Below are positions 8,486 through 17,108 of a stretch of DNA of 64,000 bases, in pieces. The DNA lies in NCBI RefSeq assembly GCF_002892835.1, contig NZ_PJMB01000005.1, positions 62,001 to 126,000 on the forward strand. The letters are read 5' to 3'. Source of the DNA: Arthrobacter sp. AFG7.2 (GTDB lineage: Bacteria; Actinomycetota; Actinomycetes; Actinomycetales; Micrococcaceae). The position numbers and the translations under genes were made by a program. Numbering within the stretch: position 1 is the first letter of the stretch; every line of letters begins with the position of its first letter. A model generated the notes under the pieces. It had not been told where the DNA came from. It searched no databases and saw only the letters and a list, made by a program, of their open reading frames with translations.

Positions 8486-10186
8486 ATGATGGCACCCGCC
8501 GATTTCACTACCGGTGCCCGCCCGGTCAAAGCAGCCCGGGGCACCGCGCTTACCGCGAAGTCCTGGCAGACGGAAGCCCCGCTGCGGATGCTGATGAACA
8601 ACCTGGACCCCGAGGTCGCCGAGCGCCCGGATGACCTGGTGGTCTATGGCGGCACCGGCCGCGCGGTCCGGTCCTGGGCCGCGTTTGATGCGATCACCCG
8701 CACCCTGGAGACCCTGGAGAAGGACGAGACCCTGCTGGTCCAGTCGGGCAAGCCGGTGGGTGTGTTCCGCACCAATGAGTGGGCGCCCCGGGTCCTGCTG
8801 GCGAACTCCAACCTGGTGGGCGACTGGGCCACCTGGCCCGAGTTCCGCCGGCTCGAGGCCGAGGGCCTGATGATGTACGGCCAGATGACCGCCGGGTCCT
8901 GGATCTACATCGGCACCCAGGGCATCCTGCAGGGCACCTTCGAGACGTTCGCCGCGATCGCCCGCAAACTCACCGGCGACGAGAACGGCACCCTCGCCGG
9001 CACCCTGACCCTTACCGGCGGGTGCGGCGGGATGGGCGGCGCCCAGCCGCTGGCCGTTACCCTGAACGAGGGCGCGTGCCTGATCGTCGACGTCGACGAG
9101 ACCCGCCTGCGCCGCCGCGCCGGCAAGCGCTACCTCGATGAGGTGGAAACAGATCTCGACGCCGCCATCGCCAAGGTCCTGGCGGCCAAGGAAGAACGCC
9201 GCGGCTGGTCCGTCGGGTATGTGGGCAACGCCGCCGAGGTCTTCCCCGAGATCCTGCGCCGCCACAAGGCAGGGCAACTCACGGTGGATATCGTCACCGA
9301 CCAGACGTCCGCGCACGATCCGCTGTCCTACCTGCCCGAAGGCATTGCGGTGGAGGACTGGCATGCCGAGGCCGCCGCGGACCCGGAAGGGTTCACCAAA
9401 AAAGCCCAGGCGTCCATGGCACGCCATGTCCAGGCGATGGTCGAGTTCCAGGACGCCGGCGCCGAGGTCTTCGACTACGGCAACTCCATCCGCGATGAGG
9501 CACGCAAGGGCGGCTACACCCGGGCGTTCGAGTTCCCCGGCTTCGTCCCGGCCTATATCCGCCCGCTGTTCTGCGAGGGCCTGGGCCCGTTCCGCTGGGT
9601 CGCGCTCTCCGGAGATCCCGAGGACATCCGGGTCACCGATGAAGCGATCAAGGAACTCTTCCCCGAAAACAGGCACCTGCACCGCTGGATCGACGCCGCC
9701 CAGGAACGGGTCGAGTTCGAAGGGCTGCCCGCCCGGATCTGCTGGCTCGGCTACGGCGACCGCGCCAAAGCCGGGCTGCTGTTCAACCAACTGGTCAGGG
9801 ACGGCAAGGTCAAGGCCCCCATCGTGATCGGCCGCGACCACCTGGACTCCGGCTCCGTCGCCTCCCCCTACCGGGAAACCGAGGCCATGGCCGACGGCTC
9901 CGACGCCATCGCCGACTGGCCCCTGCTCAACGCCCTGCTCAACACCGCCTCCGGCGCCACCTGGGTCTCCCTGCACCACGGCGGCGGTGTCGGCATCGGC
10001 CGGTCCATCCACGCCGGCCAGGTCTCCGTCGCCGACGGCACCGACCTCGCCGCGGAAAAACTCGAACGACTCCTCAGCAATGACCCCGGCATGGGCGTCA
10101 TCCGCCACGCCGACGCCGGCTACGAGCGTGCCCTTGACGTGGCCAGCGAACGCGGCGTCCGCATCCCCATGAACGAGAGTAAATAG
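8486..10186 (+). CDS. hutU: Urocanate hydratase
   Basis: A 566-residue enzyme that converts urocanate to imidazolone propionate, the second step of histidine breakdown, in the cytoplasm. The NAD+ is a tightly bound electrophile; the binding loop is seen as [20 protein letters not shown] (about residues 173-192). The [15 protein letters not shown] segment carries the conserved active-site cysteine. The N-terminal [19 protein letters not shown] is also standard for HutU. The length is normal. AAGGAG six bases before the ATG fixes the start; a second ATG follows directly and may be used. It is directly followed by hutH after one base and preceded by an ABC importer. Confidence 0.97.
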   Translation: MMAPADFTTGARPVKAARGTALTAKSWQTEAPLRMLMNNLDPEVAERPDDLVVYGGTGRAVRSWAAFDAITRTLETLEKDETLLVQSGKPVGVFRTNEWAPRVLLANSNLVGDWATWPEFRRLEAEGLMMYGQMTAGSWIYIGTQGILQGTFETFAAIARKLTGDENGTLAGTLTLTGGCGGMGGAQPLAVTLNEGACLIVDVDETRLRRRAGKRYLDEVETDLDAAIAKVLAAKEERRGWSVGYVGNAAEVFPEILRRHKAGQLTVDIVTDQTSAHDPLSYLPEGIAVEDWHAEAAADPEGFTKKAQASMARHVQAMVEFQDAGAEVFDYGNSIRDEARKGGYTRAFEFPGFVPAYIRPLFCEGLGPFRWVALSGDPEDIRVTDEAIKELFPENRHLHRWIDAAQERVEFEGLPARICWLGYGDRAKAGLLFNQLVRDGKVKAPIVIGRDHLDSGSVASPYRETEAMADGSDAIADWPLLNALLNTASGATWVSLHHGGGVGIGRSIHAGQVSVADGTDLAAEKLERLLSNDPGMGVIRHADAGYERALDVASERGVRIPMNESK

Positions 10187-10187
10187 C

Positions 10188-11780
10188 ATGAGCACCATCA
10201 CCCACGAACCGCTGACCGTTACCCTTGGGTCCAGCGGGGTCACGCCCGAGGACGTCGTCGCCGTCGCGCGCCACAATGCCAAGGTGACCATCTCTCCGGA
10301 AGCACTGGAAACCGTTGCCAAGGTCCGGGCACACATCGATGACCTTGCCGCAAGCGACGTCCCCGCCTACGGGATTTCCACCGGCTTCGGTGCCCTGGCC
10401 AACCGTCATATTCCCAACGAACTGCGAACCCAGTTGCAGAAGAGCCTGATCCGCAGCCACGCCGCCGGCATGGGTCCCGCCGTGGAACGCGAAGTGGTGC
10501 GCTGCATCATGTTCCTGCGCGCCAAGACTCTCGCTTCCGGCCGCACCGGTGTCCGCCCCGTGGTCCTGCAGACCATGGTGGACGTGCTCAACGCCGGCAT
10601 CACCCCGCTGGTCCGGGAATTCGGTTCCCTGGGCTGCTCCGGTGACCTCGCCCCGCTGTCCCACTGCGCACTGGTCCTGATGGGGGAGGGCGAAGCAGCC
10701 GGGCCCGACGGCGAGCTCTACGGCGTTGCCGGCCGCCCCGCCGTCGCCGAACTCCTCGCTGGGCATGGCATTGCTCCGGTCACCCTTGCCGAAAAGGAAG
10801 GACTGGCGCTGGTCAATGGAACCGAGGGCATGCTGGGCATGCTCCTCATGGCCATCGCGGACCTTCGCCAACTGCTGACGACGGCGGACATCACCGCCGC
10901 GCTGAGCGTCGAGGCGTTGCTGGGCACCGACCAGGTGTTCCTGCCGGAACTGCACGCCGCGCTGCGCCCGCATCCGGGCCAGGCAGCAAGCGCGGACAAC
11001 ATGCTGCGCGTGCTGTCCGATTCTCCGATTGTCGCGTCCCACAAGGTGGGCGATTCGCGGGTGCAGGATGCGTACTCCCTCCGCTGCGCCCCGCAGGTTG
11101 CAGGCGCCGTCCGGGACACGGTAAATCATGCGGCACTGGTGGCCTCCCGTGAATTGGCGGCCGCCATCGACAACCCGGTGGTCCTGCCTGATGGCCGGGT
11201 CAGCTCGAACGGCAACTTCCATGGCGCCCCTGTGGCCTACGTCCTGGACTTCCTTGCCATCGCCGTGGCCGACCTGAGCTCCATCGCCGAGCGGCGCACG
11301 GACAGGATGCTGGACCCGGCCCGTTCCCACGGCCTCCCTGCCTTCCTCGCATCTGACCCCGGCGTCGATTCCGGACTCATGATTGCCCAGTACACCCAGG
11401 CAGGCCTGGTATCGGACAACAAGCGGCTCGCTGTTCCGGCATCAGTGGACTCCATCCCGAGTTCCGCCATGCAGGAAGACCACGTCTCCATGGGCTGGCA
11501 CGCGGCGCGCAAGCTGCGGAAAGCAGTGGAGAACCTTCGCCGCGTCCTGGCGATCGAGTTGGTGGCGTCAACCCGTGCCCTGGATATCCGTACCCAGCTC
11601 TCCGGTGGGGTGCTGACGCCGGGACCGGCAGGCGCCGCCGTCGTCTCTGCTGTCCGGAGCGTGGTGGCGGGGCCGGGAACGGACCGCTTCCTGTCACCCG
11701 AACTGGAAGCCGCCGACCGTTTAGTGGCAGCCGGGGAGGTGCGCCGCGCAGCCGAATCAGCAATAGGCGCACTCGCCTAG
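10188..11780 (+). CDS. hutH: Histidine ammonia-lyase
   Basis: A 530-residue enzyme that deaminates histidine to trans-urocanate. The prosthetic group MIO forms from three residues that here read Cys150-Ser151-Gly152 in FGSLGCSGDLAPLSH; the better known enzymes have Ala-Ser-Gly. Other family segments are YGISTGFG near residue 64 (with the catalytic Tyr), NGTEG, RVQDAYSLRCAPQV and SSNGNFHGAP. It is one base after hutU, so the two are co-transcribed, in reverse order of the reactions. Length is slightly above the usual 500-515. The gene closes the hut unit; the later pathway genes are not adjacent (hutG is at 20990-21970, hutI is not in the window). Confidence 0.96.
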   Translation: MSTITHEPLTVTLGSSGVTPEDVVAVARHNAKVTISPEALETVAKVRAHIDDLAASDVPAYGISTGFGALANRHIPNELRTQLQKSLIRSHAAGMGPAVEREVVRCIMFLRAKTLASGRTGVRPVVLQTMVDVLNAGITPLVREFGSLGCSGDLAPLSHCALVLMGEGEAAGPDGELYGVAGRPAVAELLAGHGIAPVTLAEKEGLALVNGTEGMLGMLLMAIADLRQLLTTADITAALSVEALLGTDQVFLPELHAALRPHPGQAASADNMLRVLSDSPIVASHKVGDSRVQDAYSLRCAPQVAGAVRDTVNHAALVASRELAAAIDNPVVLPDGRVSSNGNFHGAPVAYVLDFLAIAVADLSSIAERRTDRMLDPARSHGLPAFLASDPGVDSGLMIAQYTQAGLVSDNKRLAVPASVDSIPSSAMQEDHVSMGWHAARKLRKAVENLRRVLAIELVASTRALDIRTQLSGGVLTPGPAGAAVVSAVRSVVAGPGTDRFLSPELEAADRLVAAGEVRRAAESAIGALA

Positions 11781-11942
11781 TGGCGAAGAATCTTCAGCTT
11801 TCCGGCGCAAGGTGTCCGCCTGCTGAAATTTCCGGCGTCACGGTCATCAGGCGGATGGAGAGTGTAGTAGAACTGAAGGTGTAGTGAAAGTCACATCAAA
11901 GAGGCTGTGGCGCGGAACATATACAAAGGGGTAGAAGTTCAA

Positions 11943-12179
11943 ATGAAAGCACGTGGGGCAGTCCTGTCGAGGCGCAACGCCCATTCCGCCGCCGTTACCG
12001 ACTGGAGGACCCTCCAGGCCGGCGAACGCGTCGAGATCATCAAGCAGGCGCATGTGGTAGCCACCGGGGAGGTGGAAGAGGTTTCCCAGAGCGGAAACGT
12101 CCTGTGGCTTGTGCCGGCTGGTCCGACTGAAAAGCAGCTCTTCCTGAAGTCCGACGGCGTTCAGGTTCGCCGCGGCTGA
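11943..12179 (+). CDS. Small conserved-looking protein, unknown function
   Basis: A 78-residue basic protein that I do not recognise. It contains the beta-rich stretch DWRTLQAGERVEIIKQAHVVATGEVEEVSQSGNV broken into alternating strands, which looks like a small barrel (SH3- or KOW-like) of the kind often seen in nucleic-acid or ribosome-associated proteins. The ATG at 11943 follows AAAGGGG by eleven bases; an in-frame GTG at 11907 would add twelve residues but has a ribosome site too close to it. It stands alone between hutH and the strong terminator at 12200, so it is probably monocistronic. Confidence 0.6.
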   Translation: MKARGAVLSRRNAHSAAVTDWRTLQAGERVEIIKQAHVVATGEVEEVSQSGNVLWLVPAGPTEKQLFLKSDGVQVRRG

Positions 12180-12199
12180 CAGCCTTCATCACACCAGCG

Positions 12200-12241
12200 A
12201 AAAGTCCCCGCCCTGCCTCGAGCAGGGCGGGGACTTTTGTT
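12200..12241 (+). terminator. Rho-independent terminator
   Basis: A perfect 17-base-pair hairpin: left arm 12200-12216 (AAAAGTCCCCGCCCTGC), five-base loop, right arm 12222-12238, followed by TGTTGT. The A/T-rich base of the stem makes it work in both directions. It ends the small gene at 11943-12179. Confidence 0.85.
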
Positions 12242-12420
12242 GTGGCGCGGATGGCGCCAACCCACACTGGCTGCCTTTCGTGGACTGCGGGACAGCGTCG
12301 TTGCCGCCCTGATCGTTTTGCCGCTTGCAGTCACAATCGGGCGCGTTGGCAGCCTGCCCGCCCATCGGCAACGATAAGTACAAACCTCTCCCAGACCCGT
12401 CAGATTGAAGGAGATTCCGG

Positions 12421-13296
12421 ATGAAAATCATGCGCTTGGGTGAAAGCGGCAGGGAACAGCCGGCTGTAATGATGGCGTCCGCAGACGGCTCCTGCCAGTA
12501 CTACAGCCTGGTGCCGCTGACACAGGACGTGGACGGCGCGTTCCTGGCCTCCGGCGGTGTGGAAAAGGTGCGGGACGCACTGGAAGCCGGATCCCTGCCG
12601 GAGCTGGAAGGAGCAGAAACACTTCGCATCGGCGCCCCGCTTGCCAGGCCCGGCTCGGTGGTGGGCATCGGCATGAATTACGCCGCCCATGCGGCTGAGT
12701 CCGGCTCGGCACCACCCGAGATTCCCGTGGTGTTCCTCAAGCCCACCAACACGGTAACGGGGCCCTACGACTCCGCCCCCGTTCCGCCGCACTCCAGCAG
12801 ATACGACTGGGAGGTGGAGCTGGGCATCGTGATCGGCAGGGAAGCCAGCTACCTGCAGTCCGTCAGCGATGCGGAAGGCTGCATCGCAGGGTATGTCACC
12901 GCCAATGACCTTTCGGAGCGTGAGTACCAGCTGCCCGGAGCCGCCGGGCAGTGGACCAAGGGCAAGTCCCTTCCCGGTTCCACACCCCTTGGCCCGTGGC
13001 TGGTTCCGGCGGAGGATATCGACGGCGGGAACCTTCCGCTGCGGAGCTGGGTCAACGGGGAGCCGCGCCAGGATTCGCATACGTCCCAACTGATTTTCGA
13101 CGCCGCCACGCTGGTGCACCACTGCAGCCAGTACATGCGGCTGGAGCCCGGTGATGTCATCATCACCGGGACTCCAGAAGGTGTGGCACTGAGCGGCCGC
13201 TTTCCCTACCTCCAGCCAGGGGACGTCGTCGAAGTGGAGGTTGAAGGGCTGGGGCGCCAGCGCCAGGAGCTGTTCCGCGCTGGCGGACAGGGCTAA
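12421..13296 (+). CDS. Fumarylacetoacetate hydrolase (FAH) family protein
   Basis: A 291-residue protein with an N-terminal strap domain (about 1-60) and the FAH fold after it: VGIGMNYAAHAAESG (about 78-92), FLKPTNTVTGPYD, then DWEVELGIVIG with the two metal-binding Glu residues, and VTANDLSEREYQ with the metal-binding Asp, then ITGTPEGVALSG near the end. Members hydrolyse or decarboxylate acylpyruvates and related oxo acids, using Mg. It lies alone on the plus strand and its stop overlaps that of a universal stress protein. Next to a tripartite carboxylate transporter and its two-component system it may work on the imported acid; this is inferred from proximity only. Confidence 0.85.
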   Translation: MKIMRLGESGREQPAVMMASADGSCQYYSLVPLTQDVDGAFLASGGVEKVRDALEAGSLPELEGAETLRIGAPLARPGSVVGIGMNYAAHAAESGSAPPEIPVVFLKPTNTVTGPYDSAPVPPHSSRYDWEVELGIVIGREASYLQSVSDAEGCIAGYVTANDLSEREYQLPGAAGQWTKGKSLPGSTPLGPWLVPAEDIDGGNLPLRSWVNGEPRQDSHTSQLIFDAATLVHHCSQYMRLEPGDVIITGTPEGVALSGRFPYLQPGDVVEVEVEGLGRQRQELFRAGGQG

Positions 13297-13685
13297 CCTG
13301 CCTTGACCGCCAGGACGGGGCAGTCCGCCTCCAGCAGGATCCGCTGGGACACGCTGCCCATGATCAGCTTGCCCACCGGCGTCCGGCGGCGCAGGCCGAT
13401 CACGATCAGCTCGGCGTTGTTTTCCTCCGCGGCGTCCAGAACCTCGGCGGCTGCATCGTGTCCACGGACCGGCTGCTTGATCACATGGTCGATGCCCTGG
13501 GTGGCCAGCCGATCCTCGATGCTCTGGATGTCCGGCTCCTGGGCGTAGCGGTTATCAACCAGCGCATCCCCCTTGGATGAGTTGATCACCAACAGTTTGG
13601 TGTTGTTTTTCCGGGCTTCGGTGATGGCCTGGGTCAGGGCTGCTTCACCCTCGGGGGTCGGGACGTATCCCACCACGATGGTCAT
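13293..13685 (-). CDS. Universal stress protein, single UspA domain
   Basis: A 130-residue UspA-fold protein. It begins TIVVGYVPTPEGEAAL and ends with the ATP-loop GLRRRTPVGKLIMGSVSQRILLEADCPVLAV, matching the G-2X-G-9X-G(S/T) pattern loosely. The ATG at 13685 follows AAGGAG at a good distance, while an upstream in-frame start would lack a ribosome site. Stop codons of this gene and the FAH gene overlap by four bases on opposite strands. The gene is downstream of tctA on the same strand with 50 bases between, so it may be the last gene of the tctCBA operon. Confidence 0.88.
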   Translation of the reverse strand: MTIVVGYVPTPEGEAALTQAITEARKNNTKLLVINSSKGDALVDNRYAQEPDIQSIEDRLATQGIDHVIKQPVRGHDAAAEVLDAAEENNAELIVIGLRRRTPVGKLIMGSVSQRILLEADCPVLAVKAG

Positions 13686-13735
13686 GGTGTCTCCTTGATT
13701 CTGCTGATTGAGGGGTATACGGGGTGGCAAGCTGG

Positions 13736-15274
13736 TTAGTCGCTGTAGTCGGCGGCGCCGGAATTGGCGGGCAGCAGTGACTTGCGTCCCGGACGGTTCC
13801 GGCGGATCAGCTTGAAGAGGAACGGCCAGGCCAGGATCAGTCCGACGATGATGTAGATAACGACGGCGATCGGCTCGCTGAAGAGCCCTGCCGGGTCGCC
13901 CGCGCTAAGCTGCAGGGTCTTGCGGAGCTGGCCTTCAATGCGCGGACCCAGGATCACACCGAGGATCAGGGGCAGCACGGGCAGCCCGAACCGGCGCATC
14001 ATGAAGCCGAGTGCGCCGAGGACCAGCAGGATCACCAGGTCGAACGCCTGCAGGTTTACCGAGTAGGCGCCCAGCGTGGCGAAGAACAGGATGCCTGCGT
14101 ACAGGTACGGCCGGGGCAACTGCAGGAGTTTGGCCCACAGGGGAGCCAGCGGCAGGTTGATCAGCAGGAGCAGCAGGTTGCCGATGAACAGGCTTGCGAT
14201 CAGCGCCCACACCAGGGGGCCCTGGCTGGAGAACAGCTGTGGTCCTGGCTGGATGCCGTAGGACGTGAACGCTGCCAGCATCACCGCGGCGGTGGCGTTG
14301 GTGGGCAGGCCCAGGGCCAGCATGGGGGTCAGGGTACCGGCGGCGGCGGCGTTGTTGGCAGCTTCCGGACCGGCGACGCCTTCGATCGCACCCTTGCCGA
14401 ATTCCTCGGGGTGCTTGCTGAGGCGCTTTTCCGTCACATAGGAGAGGAACGTGGGAATCTCGGCACCGCCGGCGGGAAGGGCGCCGAACGGGAAGCCGAA
14501 GGCGGTGCCGCGAAGCCAGGGCTTCCAGGAGCGGCTCCAGTCCTTCTTGCCCATCCAGGGGCGGCCCACGGGGATGACGTGCAGCGGGGTGCGGCGCAGG
14601 TGGGCGGCAACCCAGAGGGCTTCGCCCACTGCGAAGATGGCCACCGCCACCACCACGATGTCCAGGCCGTCCGCGAGCAGAGGCTGGCCGAAGGTCAGGC
14701 GGCGCTGGCCGGTGACGGAGTCCATGCCGATCAGGCCGATGGCCAGGCCGAGGCCCAGCGAGGCGAACCCGCGGAGCCGGGAGGAGCCCAGGACTGCGGT
14801 GACGGCCAGCAGGGCCAGGATCATGATGGCGAAGTAGCTCGGGGCGCCCAGGCTGACGGCGAACTGGACAACAATGGGGGCGCAGACGGCCAGGAGGGCG
14901 GTGCCGATGGTGCCCGCAATGAAGGAGCCGATGGCCGCCGTCGCAAGGGCCTGCGCGGCGCGCCCCGCTTTGGCCATCTTGTTGCCTTCGATGGCTGTCA
15001 CCACCGACGACGACTCACCGGGTGTGTTCAGCAGGATCGAGGTGGTGGAACCGCCGTACATGCCGCCGTAGTAGATGCCGGCGAACATGATGAAGGCGCT
15101 GGTGGGCTCCAGGGCGTAGGTGACCGGAAGCAGCAGGGCCACGGTCATGGCCGGGCCCAGGCCCGGAAGGACACCGACGGCGGTGCCCAGGAGTACGCCA
15201 ATGACGGCGTAGAGAAAGTTCATGGGGGTGAGGGCGGTGGCGAAACCGTCCATCAGTGAGGACCAGACGTCCAT
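13736..15274 (-). CDS. tctA: Tripartite tricarboxylate transporter, large permease TctA
   Basis: A 512-residue membrane protein with about 11-12 helices. The N-terminal segment [23 protein letters not shown] is the classical TctA loop, and a second copy of the inverted-repeat motif is seen in [20 protein letters not shown] (about 257-276). TctA forms the solute channel and works with TctB and the periplasmic TctC, using the proton or sodium gradient to import citrate or other di- and tricarboxylates. Its ATG overlaps the tctB stop by one base, so translation is coupled. Confidence 0.95.
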   Translation of the reverse strand: MDVWSSLMDGFATALTPMNFLYAVIGVLLGTAVGVLPGLGPAMTVALLLPVTYALEPTSAFIMFAGIYYGGMYGGSTTSILLNTPGESSSVVTAIEGNKMAKAGRAAQALATAAIGSFIAGTIGTALLAVCAPIVVQFAVSLGAPSYFAIMILALLAVTAVLGSSRLRGFASLGLGLAIGLIGMDSVTGQRRLTFGQPLLADGLDIVVVAVAIFAVGEALWVAAHLRRTPLHVIPVGRPWMGKKDWSRSWKPWLRGTAFGFPFGALPAGGAEIPTFLSYVTEKRLSKHPEEFGKGAIEGVAGPEAANNAAAAGTLTPMLALGLPTNATAAVMLAAFTSYGIQPGPQLFSSQGPLVWALIASLFIGNLLLLLINLPLAPLWAKLLQLPRPYLYAGILFFATLGAYSVNLQAFDLVILLVLGALGFMMRRFGLPVLPLILGVILGPRIEGQLRKTLQLSAGDPAGLFSEPIAVVIYIIVGLILAWPFLFKLIRRNRPGRKSLLPANSGAADYSD

Positions 15275-15777
15275 CAGAGGATTCCTTCCAGGAGTCCGGC
15301 GGGCAGTGCGATGCCGAGGCCGAGGTAGAAGCCGTAGAAGGTCAGCAGGGACAGGGCTACGGAGATGAGCCCGTCACGGATGTAACGGCGGCTGCCCAGT
15401 GCCAGGACGCTGCCCCAGAACAGGACCGTGCCGGAGATGACCCAGCCGGCCCAGTCGATGAGCAGGATGTTCAGGATGAAGGCGCCCGCCAGCGGCAGGA
15501 TGGTTTTCCAGTCGGCAGGGTGGGTAAGGTCAACGTCCTCGCCGCCCTCTGCCTCGCCCTGGCCGCCCCGGATCACGTTAATGGCCAGCAGGACCGCGCA
15601 GACCACCAGCAAACCGGCCACGATGTACGGAACCGTTTTGGGACCCACCGGGTCCGACTGCGAGTACGGGGTCACCAGGCCGTTCGCGTCCAGGAAGACC
15701 AGGACGCCGGCCGCGCCGAGCAGGAGTGCAACTCCCAGCTCGGCGCGGCCCTTAAGGCCTGTGGTCAGGGAGCTCAC
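15274..15777 (-). CDS. tctB: Tripartite tricarboxylate transporter, small permease TctB
   Basis: A 167-residue membrane protein with four predicted helices (about 12-30, 50-66, 90-120, 130-155), which is the TctB layout. It has the TctB-type opening [21 protein letters not shown] and the GxGxxLP-like end [17 protein letters not shown]. It lies between tctC and tctA with overlaps on both sides. Confidence 0.92.
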   Translation of the reverse strand: MSSLTTGLKGRAELGVALLLGAAGVLVFLDANGLVTPYSQSDPVGPKTVPYIVAGLLVVCAVLLAINVIRGGQGEAEGGEDVDLTHPADWKTILPLAGAFILNILLIDWAGWVISGTVLFWGSVLALGSRRYIRDGLISVALSLLTFYGFYLGLGIALPAGLLEGIL

Positions 15778-16784
15778 GCCAACCCAAGCTTGGTGAGGAC
15801 GTCCGCCACCCGCTTGTCCTGCTCGGTGAGGAAGGTTTCGAACTCGTCGCCGGTGATGAAGGCGTCGGACCAGCTGTGGGTCTTGAGCGCTTCCTTCCAG
15901 CCTTCGCTTTCGTGCATCTTCTCAAGGGCGGCGATCATGGATGCCTTGTCCTCGTCGCTGATGCCCGGAGGAGCCACGATGCCGCGCCAGTTGGTGAAGA
16001 CCAGGTCGATGTTGGATTCCTTCAGGGTGGGGGCGTCAACGCCTTCCAGCCGCTCTTCGCCACTGGTGGCAAGCACGCGGACTTCGCCGGATTCGATCTG
16101 CTGCAGGTACTCACCGGCACCGGAAGCGGCGAAGCCAAGCTTGTTGCCGAGGATTGCGGGCAGGAGGTCTCCGCCGCCGTCGTAGGACACGAAGTTCACC
16201 TTGGTGGCATCGATGCCAACTGCTCCGGCAAGCTGCATGGGCAGGAGGTGGTCGGGGCCGCCAGGGGAGGAGCCGCCGCCAACGGAGATGGAGGCGGGAT
16301 CAGCCTTCCAGGCAGTTACCAGGTCGTCGATGGTCTTGTAGGGGGAATCCTTGCTCACCATGATGGCGCCGGGCTCTTCGATGAGGCGTGCCAGCGGGGT
16401 GGTCTCGGTCAGCTTGGACTCGGACTTGTTGGTGTAGCTGGCGCCCACGACGCCCAGCCCCATCAGCATGGCGAGGTCGCCGTTGCCCTTCTCATTGACC
16501 ACGCGGGCCAGGCCGACGGTGCCGCCGGCGCCGGCGAGGTTGAACACCTCGGTGTTGCTGGTGATCTTCTCGTCCTCAAGGACCTTTGCAGCTGCACGGG
16601 CAGTGGTGTCGTAGCCGCCGCCCGGGGTGTTGGGGACCATGATCTGCAGTCCGGTGATGGGGCCGGCTGCAGCGCCGGAGCTTTCCGAACCGGTGGAGCT
16701 CTTGCCGGTGGCACCGCAGCCGGTGGCCATCAGGGCGATGCCGGCGGCAACGGCGGCAACTCGCAATGCGCGGATCTGGCGCAT
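15774..16784 (-). CDS. tctC: Tripartite tricarboxylate transporter, binding lipoprotein TctC (Bug family)
   Basis: A 336-residue extracytoplasmic binding protein. The signal peptide ends in the lipobox MATGC (about residue 23), and the mature domain shows LQIMVPNTPGGGYDTTARA, NLAGAGGTVGLARV and GGSSPGGPDH, loops that in Bug proteins bind carboxylates. First gene of tctCBA. A divergent CitA/CitB-type two-component system starts 324 bases upstream on the other strand and most likely induces the operon on sensing the substrate. Confidence 0.93.
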   Translation of the reverse strand: MRQIRALRVAAVAAGIALMATGCGATGKSSTGSESSGAAAGPITGLQIMVPNTPGGGYDTTARAAAKVLEDEKITSNTEVFNLAGAGGTVGLARVVNEKGNGDLAMLMGLGVVGASYTNKSESKLTETTPLARLIEEPGAIMVSKDSPYKTIDDLVTAWKADPASISVGGGSSPGGPDHLLPMQLAGAVGIDATKVNFVSYDGGGDLLPAILGNKLGFAASGAGEYLQQIESGEVRVLATSGEERLEGVDAPTLKESNIDLVFTNWRGIVAPPGISDEDKASMIAALEKMHESEGWKEALKTHSWSDAFITGDEFETFLTEQDKRVADVLTKLGLA

Positions 16785-17108
16785 GGTGTTCCTCTTCTCA
16801 GTAATGCAATTCTCTACAGGATGACCAGCGGACCTGATCTGTGCTTTCGATGCTAGGGCCGCCAGTGACGGCGATCACTCTTGTGTACGCAGAGAAAGTT
16901 AAGTTCATTGCGTTCACGTTTCCGGCGGCGCACACCGGCTCCGGCAGGAAGGCTCCGGCTGCCCGGCCGGCAGGGAACAGCGCGACGGCGGCCCCCTGCC
17001 CGCGGCGTCCCCTGCGGTATAGTTCCGGTACGCCGGGAGGGGGCGGGCGGTGCGCTCATGCGCGCCTTCGCCTGCGGCAGCTGAACCACCACTAAAGGAA
17101 TACACGCA
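16785..17108. promoter_or_regulatory. Divergent intergenic region between tctC and sensor kinase
   Basis: No gene is seen in these 324 bases. It must carry the promoters for tctCBA (minus) and for the kinase-regulator pair (plus). A TATAGT at 17018-17023 is a possible -10 box for the kinase gene but has no good -35. The AT-richer stretch at about 16865-16925 is the most likely binding area for the response regulator. No clear palindrome was found. Confidence 0.4.

Noticed and set aside
8393..10336. Antisense open frame of 647 codons opposite hutU
   Set aside because: hutU is certain in the other strand; the antisense product is compositionally odd (Gly/Asp/Val/Gln rich) as expected for a shadow frame in high-GC DNA.
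14411..15259. Plus-strand open frame of 282 codons opposite tctA
   Set aside because: Shadow of tctA; product is repetitive Gly/Ala/Asp/Gln and has no start signals.
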